The notes under the pieces were generated by a model. It ran no database searches, was not told the origin of the DNA, and saw nothing but the letters and a program-made list of their open reading frames with translations. Shown in pieces: positions 1-7,221 of a stretch of 64,000 bases of DNA. This stretch comes from Inediibacterium massiliense (GTDB taxonomy: Bacteria; Bacillota; Clostridia; Peptostreptococcales; Thermotaleaceae). Location: positions 217,406 through 281,405 of the forward strand of contig NZ_LN876585.1 of NCBI RefSeq assembly GCF_001282725.1, written 5' to 3'. The first letter of the stretch is position 1. Each line of letters starts with the position of its first letter. The translations under genes and the position numbers were made by a program.

Positions 1-1
1 A

Positions 2-121
2 TTAAAAAGCAGCTGGGATGAAAAGATAGAGCTAGAAAAAACAGTAGATGATTTGTATCATTATCTTCATAATACATTAGGATATGAAGAAACAAATAAA
101 TTAGATAAAAAATTCCTTTAA
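2..121 (+). CDS. C-terminal fragment of an unidentified protein
   Basis: An open frame runs in from the window edge and ends with TAA at 119-121, giving about 39 residues. The fragment is charged, with a run of acidic and basic residues and a Tyr/His/Leu-rich stretch, and looks like the tail of a real protein. It is followed directly by a terminator-like hairpin. There is too little sequence to name a family, and the start is outside the window. Confidence 0.5.
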   Translation, partial: LKSSWDEKIELEKTVDDLYHYLHNTLGYEETNKLDKKFL

Positions 122-145
122 AAGTACGTAATTATACGTACTTTT
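120..145 (+). terminator. Left hairpin of repeat copy 1
   Basis: Stem AAAGTACGTA / TACGTACTTT followed by a short T run, just after the stop at 121. It is nearly identical to the hairpin at 350-378 on the other side of the repeat. Confidence 0.6.
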
Positions 146-349
146 GAGTTTTTAATCAAATTAATAAACAACGTCACTAATTTTCAAATTTGGAAAATAT
201 GAAGAAACACTCGAAAATAGCATTACAAACTCGCTATGCTCAAACAATGTAATGCTAATGATTTTCTCATTTATTCTATATTTTCATAAATTCTCAATAA
301 ATGTTCCTAATGTTTATTACTTTGCTTAAACATAGTTTGCTAACAGTCT
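146..349 (+). repeat. Palindromic terminator-nested repeat, copy 1
   Basis: About 200 bp belonging to a family also seen near 20.5, 23.3, 27.1, 30.9 and 48.6 kb. The core is an inverted repeat, AGCATTACA (219-227) and TGTAATGCT (248-256), around a loop shared by all copies. Outer arms AAATTTGGAAAATAT and ATATTTTCATAAATT extend the imperfect palindrome. This copy has lost the AAAGTCAT motif normally found at the left end. It contains no open frame of note. It lies between two near-identical hairpins (120-145 and 350-378). Confidence 0.85.
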
Positions 350-378
350 AAAGTACGTATTGATACGTACTTTTTAGT
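350..378 (+). terminator. Right hairpin of repeat copy 1
   Basis: Stem AAAGTACGTA / TACGTACTTT with a T-rich tail. It is a second copy of the hairpin at 120-145, separated from it by the repeat. Confidence 0.65.
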
Positions 379-444
379 TTTAAGAGGAATTTAAAGAATA
401 CAATAGAATATATAAGTATATATAAGAAATGAGGAGTTTTTAAT

Positions 445-810
445 ATGAAAGGTATAGGAATAGATATAATAGAAATAGACAGAATATCTAATGCTATGAA
501 TAAAAATGATAAATTTTTACAAAGAGTATTTACAAAAAAAGAAATCAAGTATTTTGTATCTATTGATTATAGAAAAAATACTATAGCAGGAAATTTTGCT
601 GCAAAAGAAGCTGTGATGAAATCCCTTGGAACAGGACTTAGAAATTTTAAATGGATAGATATTGAGATAGAAAGAGATCACTTGGGAAAGCCCTTTGTAA
701 AACTTTATAATGGAGCAAAAGAAATTGCAGATCAAAAAGGAATAAAAGAGATCATGATTACTATATCGCATAGTAGAGATTATGCAGTAGCACAAGCATT
801 AGCCATTTAG
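445..810 (+). CDS. acpS: Holo-[acyl-carrier-protein] synthase
   Basis: Transfers the 4'-phosphopantetheine arm from CoA to a serine of apo-ACP, activating it for fatty acid synthesis in the cytoplasm. The 121-residue length is usual for AcpS. The N-terminal GIGIDIIEIDRI motif carries the metal-binding Asp7, and the FAAKEA motif carries Glu55; the C-terminal ITISHSRDYAVAQA strand is also typical. The ATG follows a GAGGAG ribosome binding site. It is first in an acpS-nnr-lipoprotein-alr-mazEF series, and the next gene starts 14 bp downstream, so they are probably co-transcribed. This order is well known from Bacillus and relatives. Confidence 0.96.
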   Translation: MKGIGIDIIEIDRISNAMNKNDKFLQRVFTKKEIKYFVSIDYRKNTIAGNFAAKEAVMKSLGTGLRNFKWIDIEIERDHLGKPFVKLYNGAKEIADQKGIKEIMITISHSRDYAVAQALAI

Positions 811-824
811 AGGAGGGGTTATGT

Positions 825-2366
825 TTGAAGGTTGTAAGAGGGGATGAAATGAAAAAATTAGATAGGATGGCTATGGATGAGTTTTTAATACCTAGCATGA
901 TCCTTATGGAAAATGCAGGAATAGCTGTATGTGAAGAAATATTAAAAAATATAAAAGAAAATGAAGAAATAGTGATTGTTTGTGGAGTGGGAAACAATGG
1001 AGGAGATGGATTTGTAGTAGCGAGACACCTGTTTCATAGAGGGATACCTACGAAGGTATGTATTATAGGTGCTGTAGAGAAATTTTCTCAAGATGCAAAA
1101 ATGAATTATCATATCTTACAAAAATTAAATATACCTATTCACATAATTCAGAAAGACTTAAAGAAATTTGTGAATATTCTAGAGAAATCTCATATGATTA
1201 TAGATGCTATTTTTGGAACAGGATTAAGTAGAGAGATAGATTGTTTCACAAAAAAAGTAATTCAAACAATGAATGACTTAAAAAAGAAAGTGGTTTCTAT
1301 AGATATTCCATCAGGCATAGGAGCAAATGATGGAAAGATTTATGGAGAAGCGATTCGCGCAAATCAAACTATTGTACTGGAACTTCCTAAGATTGGAAAT
1401 CTATTATATCCAGGAGCAGAATATACAGGAGAGCTAAAGATAAAAAAAATAGGAATTCCTAAAGACACGTTTTCCAAGATATCTTTAAATGTGAATTTGA
1501 TTACAAAAGAAATTGTAAAAAAGATTTTACCTATAAGAAAAAAAGATACATATAAAGGGGACTATGGAAAGGTATATATTCTTGCAGGGTCTGCTGGTAT
1601 GACAGGAGCGGGTATATTAAGTTGCAAAGCAGCATTAAGAAGTGGAGCAGGTCTTTTAAAAATTCCAATTTCTGAGAGTTTAAATACTATTATGGAGACA
1701 AAATTAGTAGAAGGGATTACGATTCCTCTTCATGAATATAAAAAAGGCATTTTAGGAATTAATGATATTGTAAAAATTGTAAAAATTATTGAAGAATCTA
1801 ATGTGATTGCCATGGGTCCTGGAAGCGGAAATAATAGAGAAATAGAAGAACTTTTAAGAAATATATTAGAAAATACGAAAAAACCCATTGTATTAGATGC
1901 AGATGCTATTAATGGACTTGCCAATAGAAAAGAATTTATAAAACTGATTGAGGGGCATGTAGTATTAACTCCTCATATGGGAGAAATGTCAAGACTTATA
2001 GGATTAGACATTGAATATATTAAGAAGCATCCAATAGAAGTAGTATTAGAATATGCAGTAAAATGGAATGTAGTCATTGTATTAAAAGGAGCAAGAACAA
2101 TAGTAGGAAATCCTAAAAAAGAAATATATATCAATAGGACAGGAAATCCAGGAATGGCTAAAGCAGGCAGTGGAGATGTACTCACAGGAATTATTACAGG
2201 ATTTATTAGCCAAGGAATAGACCTTTTTCATGCAGCCATTGCAGCAGTTTACATTCATGGAAGAGCAGGAGATTTAGCAGCACAAAAATTAGGAGAATAT
2301 GGTATGCTTGCTTCTGATATGATCAATGAAATTCCTGTAGCTATCAAAGAAGTTGTAGGAAGATAG
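825..2366 (+). CDS. nnr: Bifunctional NAD(P)H-hydrate epimerase / ADP-dependent NAD(P)H-hydrate dehydratase
   Basis: Repairs hydrated NADH and NADPH: the N-terminal YjeF/NnrE domain (about residues 1-215) interconverts R and S epimers and the C-terminal ribokinase-like NnrD domain (about 225-500) dehydrates the S form using ADP. Visible motifs are GVGNNGGDGFVVARHL (around 54-69) in the epimerase half and LTPHMGEM and KAGSGDVLTGI in the dehydratase half. Its 513 residues match the fused form. I chose the TTG at 825 because AGGAGGGG lies six bases upstream and the resulting N-terminus (MKVVRGDEMKKLD) fits the family; the ATG at 821 is in another frame. Confidence 0.95.
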   Translation: MKVVRGDEMKKLDRMAMDEFLIPSMILMENAGIAVCEEILKNIKENEEIVIVCGVGNNGGDGFVVARHLFHRGIPTKVCIIGAVEKFSQDAKMNYHILQKLNIPIHIIQKDLKKFVNILEKSHMIIDAIFGTGLSREIDCFTKKVIQTMNDLKKKVVSIDIPSGIGANDGKIYGEAIRANQTIVLELPKIGNLLYPGAEYTGELKIKKIGIPKDTFSKISLNVNLITKEIVKKILPIRKKDTYKGDYGKVYILAGSAGMTGAGILSCKAALRSGAGLLKIPISESLNTIMETKLVEGITIPLHEYKKGILGINDIVKIVKIIEESNVIAMGPGSGNNREIEELLRNILENTKKPIVLDADAINGLANRKEFIKLIEGHVVLTPHMGEMSRLIGLDIEYIKKHPIEVVLEYAVKWNVVIVLKGARTIVGNPKKEIYINRTGNPGMAKAGSGDVLTGIITGFISQGIDLFHAAIAAVYIHGRAGDLAAQKLGEYGMLASDMINEIPVAIKEVVGR

Positions 2367-2427
2367 GAATAAATTTTAAAACTTCTACGTAAAGATAATA
2401 AAGGAGATTTTGCGTGGAGGGATGAAT

Positions 2428-3048
2428 TTGAGAATTAAAAAGATAGGATTATGGATACTTATAGTGTGTCTTTTAGGAGGATGTAGTCCAAAAACAAAAG
2501 AGGATTTATTATATGATGTTCAAAAAAAACTAAATCAAATCAATTCTTATACATGTAAAGCAGAAATTGAGATTCATGGAAATAAAGATATGCAAAAGTA
2601 TATTGTAAAGCAATGGTTTCAAAAACCAAATAAGTATAAGCTTGAAACCATATATCCGGACACTTTAAAAGGAAAAGTGACTTTATTTGATGGAAAAAGA
2701 GCATGGGTGTATCATCCTTTAATTGAACAAACCTTTATCCTAGATGATTTTTCAAAATCTGATGAACAAAATATGTTTTTAGGATATTTTATAAAGAATT
2801 ATTTAGAATCTGAAAATGTACAAATAGATAAAAAAAGAAAAGAACATAAAGACTATCTTGTAATCACTACTGAAATTCCTGGGAACTATGCTTATTTTCA
2901 TAAACAAATATTATGGATCAATATAGAAAAAAAAGAACCTTTTTTATTAGAAGTATATGATTCAAGTGATCATATAAGAATGAGGGTAAAATATGATGGG
3001 TTTGAATATAATCCTACCATAGAAAATGATTTTTTCAAGATAAGATGA
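2428..3048 (+). CDS. LolA-fold lipoprotein (YdcC-like)
   Basis: A membrane-anchored lipoprotein: a hydrophobic N-terminal segment ends in the lipobox LLGGC, after which Cys would be lipidated. The rest (about 185 residues) has the alternating beta-strand pattern of LolA/outer-membrane-lipoprotein-carrier-like domains, although this cell type has no outer membrane. In Bacillus the equivalent position between acpS and alr is occupied by ydcC, a member of the same family. The start is uncertain: TTG 2428 has GGAGGG six bases upstream and gives a compact signal peptide, while TTG 2410 (in frame, AAGGAG upstream) or ATG 2422 are alternatives. The biological role of this family in Firmicutes is not settled. 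Confidence 0.8.
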   Translation: MRIKKIGLWILIVCLLGGCSPKTKEDLLYDVQKKLNQINSYTCKAEIEIHGNKDMQKYIVKQWFQKPNKYKLETIYPDTLKGKVTLFDGKRAWVYHPLIEQTFILDDFSKSDEQNMFLGYFIKNYLESENVQIDKKRKEHKDYLVITTEIPGNYAYFHKQILWINIEKKEPFLLEVYDSSDHIRMRVKYDGFEYNPTIENDFFKIR

Positions 3049-3076
3049 GGTGTTTCAAAGAAAGAGGGGGAGAAAA

Positions 3077-4252
3077 GTGTTATCCTTAGAAAAAACAAGA
3101 CCTGTATGGGCAGAAATCAATTTAGACCATTTGGCTCATAATATGAGAGAAATCAGAAATCTTGTAAAAAAAGAAATTAAAATTACAGGGGTTATTAAGG
3201 CAGATGCATATGGACATGGAGCATTAGAAATTGGAAGAACACTCCTTGAAAATGGAGCAGAAAGATTTGCTGTAGCAACACTATCAGAAGCTTTGGAATT
3301 AAGAAAAGGATATAAGGACACACCTATATTGATTTTAGGATATACGCCTAAAGAATGTGCACAAGAGGTCATAGAAAATAATATTATTCAGACTATTTAT
3401 TCATTAGAAGATGCAAAGGCTTATTCAGATGTGGCACAAAAATTAAAAAAATATGTAATTTTTCATATTAAAATAGATACAGGCATGAGTAGAATAGGAT
3501 TTTTGCCTAATAAGGAAACGGTAGAAATCATAAAGGAAATCATAAAATTCCCTTATGTAAAAGTTGAAGGTATGTTTACTCATTTTGCAGTAGCAGATGC
3601 ACAGAGTAAAGATTTTACAAATAAGCAATATGAAAGATTTATAAGTATGGATCGAATGCTTAAAGAAGAGAATATCCATATTCCTATTCGTCATGTAGGA
3701 AACAGTGCAACCATTATGGATTTACCAGACATGCATTTAGATATGGTAAGAGCAGGGGTAATTCTTTATGGACTTTATCCTTCAGAAGAAGTCAAAAAAG
3801 AAAGATTAAATCTAAAACCTGTACTATCTTTAAAAGCTAAAATTAGCCATGTAAAAACACTAGATGGAGGAGTAGGAATTAGCTATGGACTTAAATTTTT
3901 TACTCCTAAAAAATCTAAAATTGCAACTTTGCCTATAGGCTATGCAGATGGATTTACAAGAATGTTATCAGGAAAAGGAGAAGCTTTAGTAAAAGGAAAA
4001 AAAGTACCTGTAGTAGGAAGAATATGTATGGATCAATGTATGATTGATGTAAGTTCTATAGAAGATATTCAAGTAGGAGAACAAGTAATACTTATTGGAA
4101 GTGATGGTAAAAATACAATACTTGCAGATGATCTAGCAAATCAATTAGGTACCATCAATTATGAAATTGTATGTATGCTTGGAAGAAGAATTCCAAGAGT
4201 ATATATCAAAAATAATGAAGTTATAAAGATTAAAGACTACTTGGGTATGTAG
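3077..4252 (+). CDS. alr: Alanine racemase
   Basis: PLP-dependent enzyme converting L- to D-alanine for peptidoglycan. The VIKADAYGHG motif holds the PLP lysine (K41 from the chosen start) and GISYGL holds the catalytic tyrosine (Y270). LPIGYADG and VGRICMDQ are typical C-terminal motifs. The start chosen is GTG 3077, preceded by GAGGGGGAG and giving 391 residues, normal for Alr; an in-frame extension to 3050 lacks a ribosome binding site. It follows the lipoprotein gene by 28 bp. Confidence 0.96.
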   Translation: MLSLEKTRPVWAEINLDHLAHNMREIRNLVKKEIKITGVIKADAYGHGALEIGRTLLENGAERFAVATLSEALELRKGYKDTPILILGYTPKECAQEVIENNIIQTIYSLEDAKAYSDVAQKLKKYVIFHIKIDTGMSRIGFLPNKETVEIIKEIIKFPYVKVEGMFTHFAVADAQSKDFTNKQYERFISMDRMLKEENIHIPIRHVGNSATIMDLPDMHLDMVRAGVILYGLYPSEEVKKERLNLKPVLSLKAKISHVKTLDGGVGISYGLKFFTPKKSKIATLPIGYADGFTRMLSGKGEALVKGKKVPVVGRICMDQCMIDVSSIEDIQVGEQVILIGSDGKNTILADDLANQLGTINYEIVCMLGRRIPRVYIKNNEVIKIKDYLGM

Positions 4253-4284
4253 ATTTTGGAAATTAGTATAAAAAAGTGATCATA

Positions 4285-4314
4285 TTGACACACTTATAAT
4301 AAATAGTATATAAT
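4285..4314 (+). promoter_or_regulatory. Sigma-A-type promoter for the mazEF pair
   Basis: Perfect TTGACA (4285-4290) and TATAAT (4309-4314) with an 18-base spacer, ahead of the antitoxin gene. It gives the toxin-antitoxin pair its own transcription apart from alr. Confidence 0.8.
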
Positions 4315-4387
4315 GTTGTATATATTTTTAGTATGGATACGAGTGCCCATGTGGTGTCCTATTTTCATGACTTTAGGAGGTGCGGAC

Positions 4388-4663
4388 ATGGCTGAATCCA
4401 AAAGAATTATGATCAGCTTGCCTAATACACTTTTACAAGAAGTAGATGATATTGTAGCAATAGAACAAAGGAATAGAAGTGAATTTATACGAGAAGCAAT
4501 GAAATTATATATTAGAGAGAGGCGCAAAATGCAAATTAGAGAGGATATGAAAAAAGGCTATAGGGAAATGGGAGCAATGAATCTAGCATTATCGGAGATG
4601 GGATTAGATATGGATGTAAATGGGTTACAGACCTATGAATCAAGGCTGGCGGAGTGTGAATAG
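4388..4663 (+). CDS. ndoAI: Ribbon-helix-helix antitoxin EndoAI (MazE family)
   Basis: A 91-residue CopG/RHH protein that would bind DNA through its N-terminal ribbon ([16 protein letters not shown]) and neutralise the following RNase toxin through its C-terminal tail. The start is ATG 4388, preceded by TTAGGAGGTG; the open frame extends further upstream to 4313 but that part overlaps the promoter and leader. The stop at 4661-4663 is one base before the toxin start, so translation is probably coupled. Position after alr is as in Bacillus. Autorepression of the promoter at 4285 is expected from the family. Confidence 0.9.
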   Translation: MAESKRIMISLPNTLLQEVDDIVAIEQRNRSEFIREAMKLYIRERRKMQIREDMKKGYREMGAMNLALSEMGLDMDVNGLQTYESRLAECE

Positions 4664-4664
4664 T

Positions 4665-5015
4665 GTGATTGTAAAAAGAGGAGATATTTTCTATGCAGAT
4701 CTTAGCCCTGTAGTTGGATCGGAACAGGGAGGAGTTCGACCAGTCCTTGTGGTACAAAATGATATCGGAAATAAATACAGCCCTACAGTTATTGTAGTTG
4801 CTATAACCTCTCAAATTAATAAAGCAAAACTACCAACCCATATTGAGATTAGCGCCTCAGAATATGGATTAACGAGAGATTCAGTAGTTTTACTAGAACA
4901 AGTTCGTACTATTGACAAAAGAAGATTAAGAGAAAAAATAGGACACTCAGATGACGAAATGATGGATAAAGTAAATGAGGGTTTATTAATAAGTTTCGGA
5001 CTTATAGATTTTTAA
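4665..5015 (+). CDS. ndoA: Endoribonuclease toxin EndoA (MazF/PemK family)
   Basis: Sequence-specific mRNA-cleaving toxin. The protein begins [20 protein letters not shown], matching the strongly conserved MazF N-terminus, and ends with the usual [12 protein letters not shown] tail. From GTG 4665 it has 116 residues, exactly the length of the well-studied Bacillus homologue, with GGCGGAG ten bases upstream; GTG 4656 and ATG 4620 are alternatives that overlap the antitoxin. The conserved Arg and Ser/Thr catalytic region ([19 protein letters not shown]) is intact, so the toxin should be active. Confidence 0.94.
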   Translation: MIVKRGDIFYADLSPVVGSEQGGVRPVLVVQNDIGNKYSPTVIVVAITSQINKAKLPTHIEISASEYGLTRDSVVLLEQVRTIDKRRLREKIGHSDDEMMDKVNEGLLISFGLIDF

Positions 5016-5038
5016 GACTGTCAAATGACAGTCTTTTT
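5014..5038 (+). terminator. Terminator after mazEF
   Basis: AAGACTGTC, AAAT loop, GACAGTCTT followed by a T run; it overlaps the toxin stop codon. Confidence 0.85.
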
Positions 5039-5047
5039 GGCATGTAA

Positions 5048-5134
5048 GGGACGGTTAAACATTAAGTGGCATATAAGGTGGTATAAGGTGGTAAGGTGGT
5101 ATAAGGTGGTATAAGGGACGGTTAAACATTAAGT
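5048..5134 (+). repeat. Paired GGGACGGTTAAAC units around a 10-bp tandem array (RAYT-linked REP-like region)
   Basis: Two identical 20-base copies of GGGACGGTTAAACATTAAGT (5048-5067 and 5115-5134) flank about five tandem units of ATAAGGTGGT, one of them shortened by two bases. The same GGGACGGTTAA core occurs in inverse orientation downstream of the transposase gene (6342-6353) and once more at 50239. GGGACGGTT-type sequences are known next to RAYT genes in clostridia, so these are probable cognate repeat ends. Confidence 0.75.
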
Positions 5135-5190
5135 ATAATAAACTATAGAATGTAAAAACTACTTCTAAAAGATGAAAGGAGTAGTTCTTT

Positions 5191-6093
5191 ATGCCTAGAG
5201 TCGCTAGAGTAAAAAGTGAAGAAGGAATTTATCATATTATGTTTAGAAGTATCAGCGAAGTAAATTTATTTTTAGATGATCTGGACAAAATTAAATATTT
5301 TAAATTAATTTACAAATATCAAAAAAAGTTTCAGTTTAAAGTGTATGCCTATTGTCTTATGGATAGTCATGGACATATGATTATAGATTGCAATGGAGCA
5401 GACATATCTAAAATTATGCATAGTATTAATTTTTGTTATGCTCAATATTTCAATAGAAAATATAATAGACATGGACATTTATTTCAAGACCGATTTAAAA
5501 GTAAAATAATTAAAGATGAAAAATATTTTATTGTTTTATCTGCCTATATTCATAATAATCCTAAGGATTTGTCTAATTACAAAGACCGAATAGAAGAATA
5601 TGGATTTTGTAGTTTGAATGATTATATAAAAGGGACGAATCAATTTGAAATATTAGATACTTCTTTTTTAAGTGAAATACTTAATTTAGATCGTATGAAA
5701 AATAAGAAGGCTTATATTGAATTTGTAAAAAAATGTGAGAGCAAAGATGATATTATTGATGTAGAATTTGAAAAAGTTGAAAATGTATATAAAAGTGAAA
5801 GAAGGATTATTCCACGAGATTATACAGGAGAACAAGTCATAGAAATGGTAGCCAAATATTTTAAAATGGAGAAAAATAGAGTGCATGTCAAATATAAAAG
5901 ACAATATGTAAAATTAAGAGCTATTAGCTGTTTTTTGATGAGTTGTTATTGCAATATAAATCAGAAGAATATATGTCAATTAGTCGGAAATATTACGCAG
6001 ACAAGAGTGTCTAGTTTATCTATGATAGGGATGGAGATGGCATTTAAAGAAAAGGAGTTATTAGATCAATTTTTAAAGATAAAGAGTGCTTAA
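5191..6093 (+). CDS. REP-associated tyrosine transposase (RAYT, Y1_Tnp/IS200-like)
   Basis: Single-strand DNA transposase-like protein of the HUH Y1 superfamily, expected to nick and rejoin at REP-like hairpins. Residues 1-150 hold the catalytic domain: the metal-binding HxH motif as H60-G61-H62 in YCLMDSHGHMII, GHLFQDRFKS near 95-104, and the probable nucleophile Tyr119 in AYIHNNPKDL. The middle residue of the HUH motif is Gly rather than hydrophobic, which is unusual. Residues about 215-295 resemble the helix-turn-helix DnaA C-terminal-like domain found in some clostridial RAYTs. ATG 5191 follows AAAGGAG. Complete and apparently intact; flanked by inverted GGGACGGTTAA sequences. Confidence 0.88.
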   Translation: MPRVARVKSEEGIYHIMFRSISEVNLFLDDLDKIKYFKLIYKYQKKFQFKVYAYCLMDSHGHMIIDCNGADISKIMHSINFCYAQYFNRKYNRHGHLFQDRFKSKIIKDEKYFIVLSAYIHNNPKDLSNYKDRIEEYGFCSLNDYIKGTNQFEILDTSFLSEILNLDRMKNKKAYIEFVKKCESKDDIIDVEFEKVENVYKSERRIIPRDYTGEQVIEMVAKYFKMEKNRVHVKYKRQYVKLRAISCFLMSCYCNINQKNICQLVGNITQTRVSSLSMIGMEMAFKEKELLDQFLKIKSA

Positions 6094-6177
6094 ATTGAAA
6101 TAAATATTAAGAAAAAAGAAGGGGTTATTTTTGATGCCTAAAAATAAAATAGTATTTAATAATATTAAATAAATGAG

Positions 6178-6209
6178 CCTTTTATCTTATGATAAAAGAT
6201 TTTTTTATA
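6178..6209 (+). terminator. Terminator downstream of the RAYT gene
   Basis: Stem CTTTTATC / GATAAAAG with a TTAT loop and a following run of seven T. The rest of 6094-6449 holds no convincing gene. Confidence 0.7.
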
Positions 6210-6341
6210 ATACATAGAAAATTATGTACTAAGTGTAAATAAAATTGAGGATAAATACATAGTTTCAGTTATGTATTTCAAAAAAGTCTATCGATAATTC
6301 TTTCAAAGGAAGATTTTTGTATGGAATAGTATATAAAATTT

Positions 6342-6353
6342 GTTAACCGTCCC
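6342..6353 (-). repeat. Inverted REP-like end, GTTAACCGTCCC
   Basis: Reverse complement of the GGGACGGTTAA core found twice upstream of the RAYT gene. With those copies it brackets the transposase, marking a probable right boundary of the mobile unit. Confidence 0.65.
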
Positions 6354-6449
6354 TAGGTTGCTTGCAATTATGATGAAATAATTGTAAACTTGAAACATAT
6401 AGTAAATAAAGAATTATGTCTAAATATGTTTAAAGGAGTAAATACTACA

Positions 6450-7079
6450 ATGATCTATATGTTAAAAGGAATAATTATGGGGATGTTAATGTCAACCCCT
6501 GTAGGACCTATTGGAATTTTATCTATACAAAGAAGTATTCACAAAGGGTGGAAAGAAGGATTCTTTTCGGGGGTTGGTGGAGCCACTTCTGATATTGTCT
6601 ATTCTACTATGGCTATTTTAGGCATGGATTATATAGATGTTTTTTTAGAAAAGCATACTGCTTTAATTTATTATATAACAGGAAGTTTATTTTTGATTAT
6701 TGGAATGAATATTTTGTTACAAGCAATTAAAAATAAAAAAAATAAGAAAAACAAAAAAGAATTTCAAGAAGAATCTATACATCCGTATTTTTCTACTTTT
6801 TTGATGGGAATATCTAATCCAATGACTTTCTTTATTTTTTTAGCTATGTTTGCAAAATTGAAGGTTGATGTGAATCAACAAACATTTATACAGCATATAA
6901 CTTTGATTGCATCTATTTTTTCAGGTTCTTGTATCTTATGGTTTTGTATTTCAAATTTTGTACAATACTCTAAGAGGGATTATACAATAGAAAATTTTAC
7001 TTTGGTAGATAAAGTAGTAGGATGTATTATTAGTTTATTAGGAATCGTCAATATTGTAAAAGGAATGATAAAATGTTAG
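6450..7079 (+). CDS. LysE/RhtB-family amino acid exporter
   Basis: Integral membrane protein of about 209 residues with the LysE pattern: an N-terminal helix followed by the conserved MSTPVGPIGILSIQRS motif, then a GxxSD-type turn (GVGGATSDIVYS), a Lys/Asn-rich cytoplasmic loop near the middle, and the second-half motif MGISNPMTFFIF. Family members export amino acids or small metabolites in exchange for protons. The start is uncertain: ATG 6450 has AAGGAG about eleven bases upstream, ATG 6459 is next, and an in-frame TTG at 6390 has no clear ribosome binding site. It stands alone between the RAYT region and a terminator, so the substrate cannot be inferred from neighbours. Confidence 0.83.
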   Translation: MIYMLKGIIMGMLMSTPVGPIGILSIQRSIHKGWKEGFFSGVGGATSDIVYSTMAILGMDYIDVFLEKHTALIYYITGSLFLIIGMNILLQAIKNKKNKKNKKEFQEESIHPYFSTFLMGISNPMTFFIFLAMFAKLKVDVNQQTFIQHITLIASIFSGSCILWFCISNFVQYSKRDYTIENFTLVDKVVGCIISLLGIVNIVKGMIKC

Positions 7080-7107
7080 AGGTGATCCTTTGGATCACCT
7101 TGATTTT
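7080..7107 (+). terminator. Terminator after the LysE-type gene
   Basis: AGGTGATCC, TTT loop, GGATCACCT, then a T-rich stretch. Confidence 0.8.
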
Positions 7108-7221
7108 ATTCTATAGGAATATGCAAATTTTAAATGATATGAGATTGTAATGTATTCGTAACCATAGAGTCAACATATATTGATATAATGAAAATAAAGA
7201 AATGAAAAGGGGGAGTAGGAT

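Noticed and set aside
4321..4387. In-frame N-terminal extension of the antitoxin from 4313
   Set aside because: It begins inside the promoter's -10 region, and the strong TTAGGAGGTG site just before ATG 4388 decides the start.
6134..6172. ATG-initiated 12-codon frame after a GGGG sequence downstream of the RAYT gene
   Set aside because: Far too short, no family resemblance, and AT-rich sequence; probably chance or a relic.
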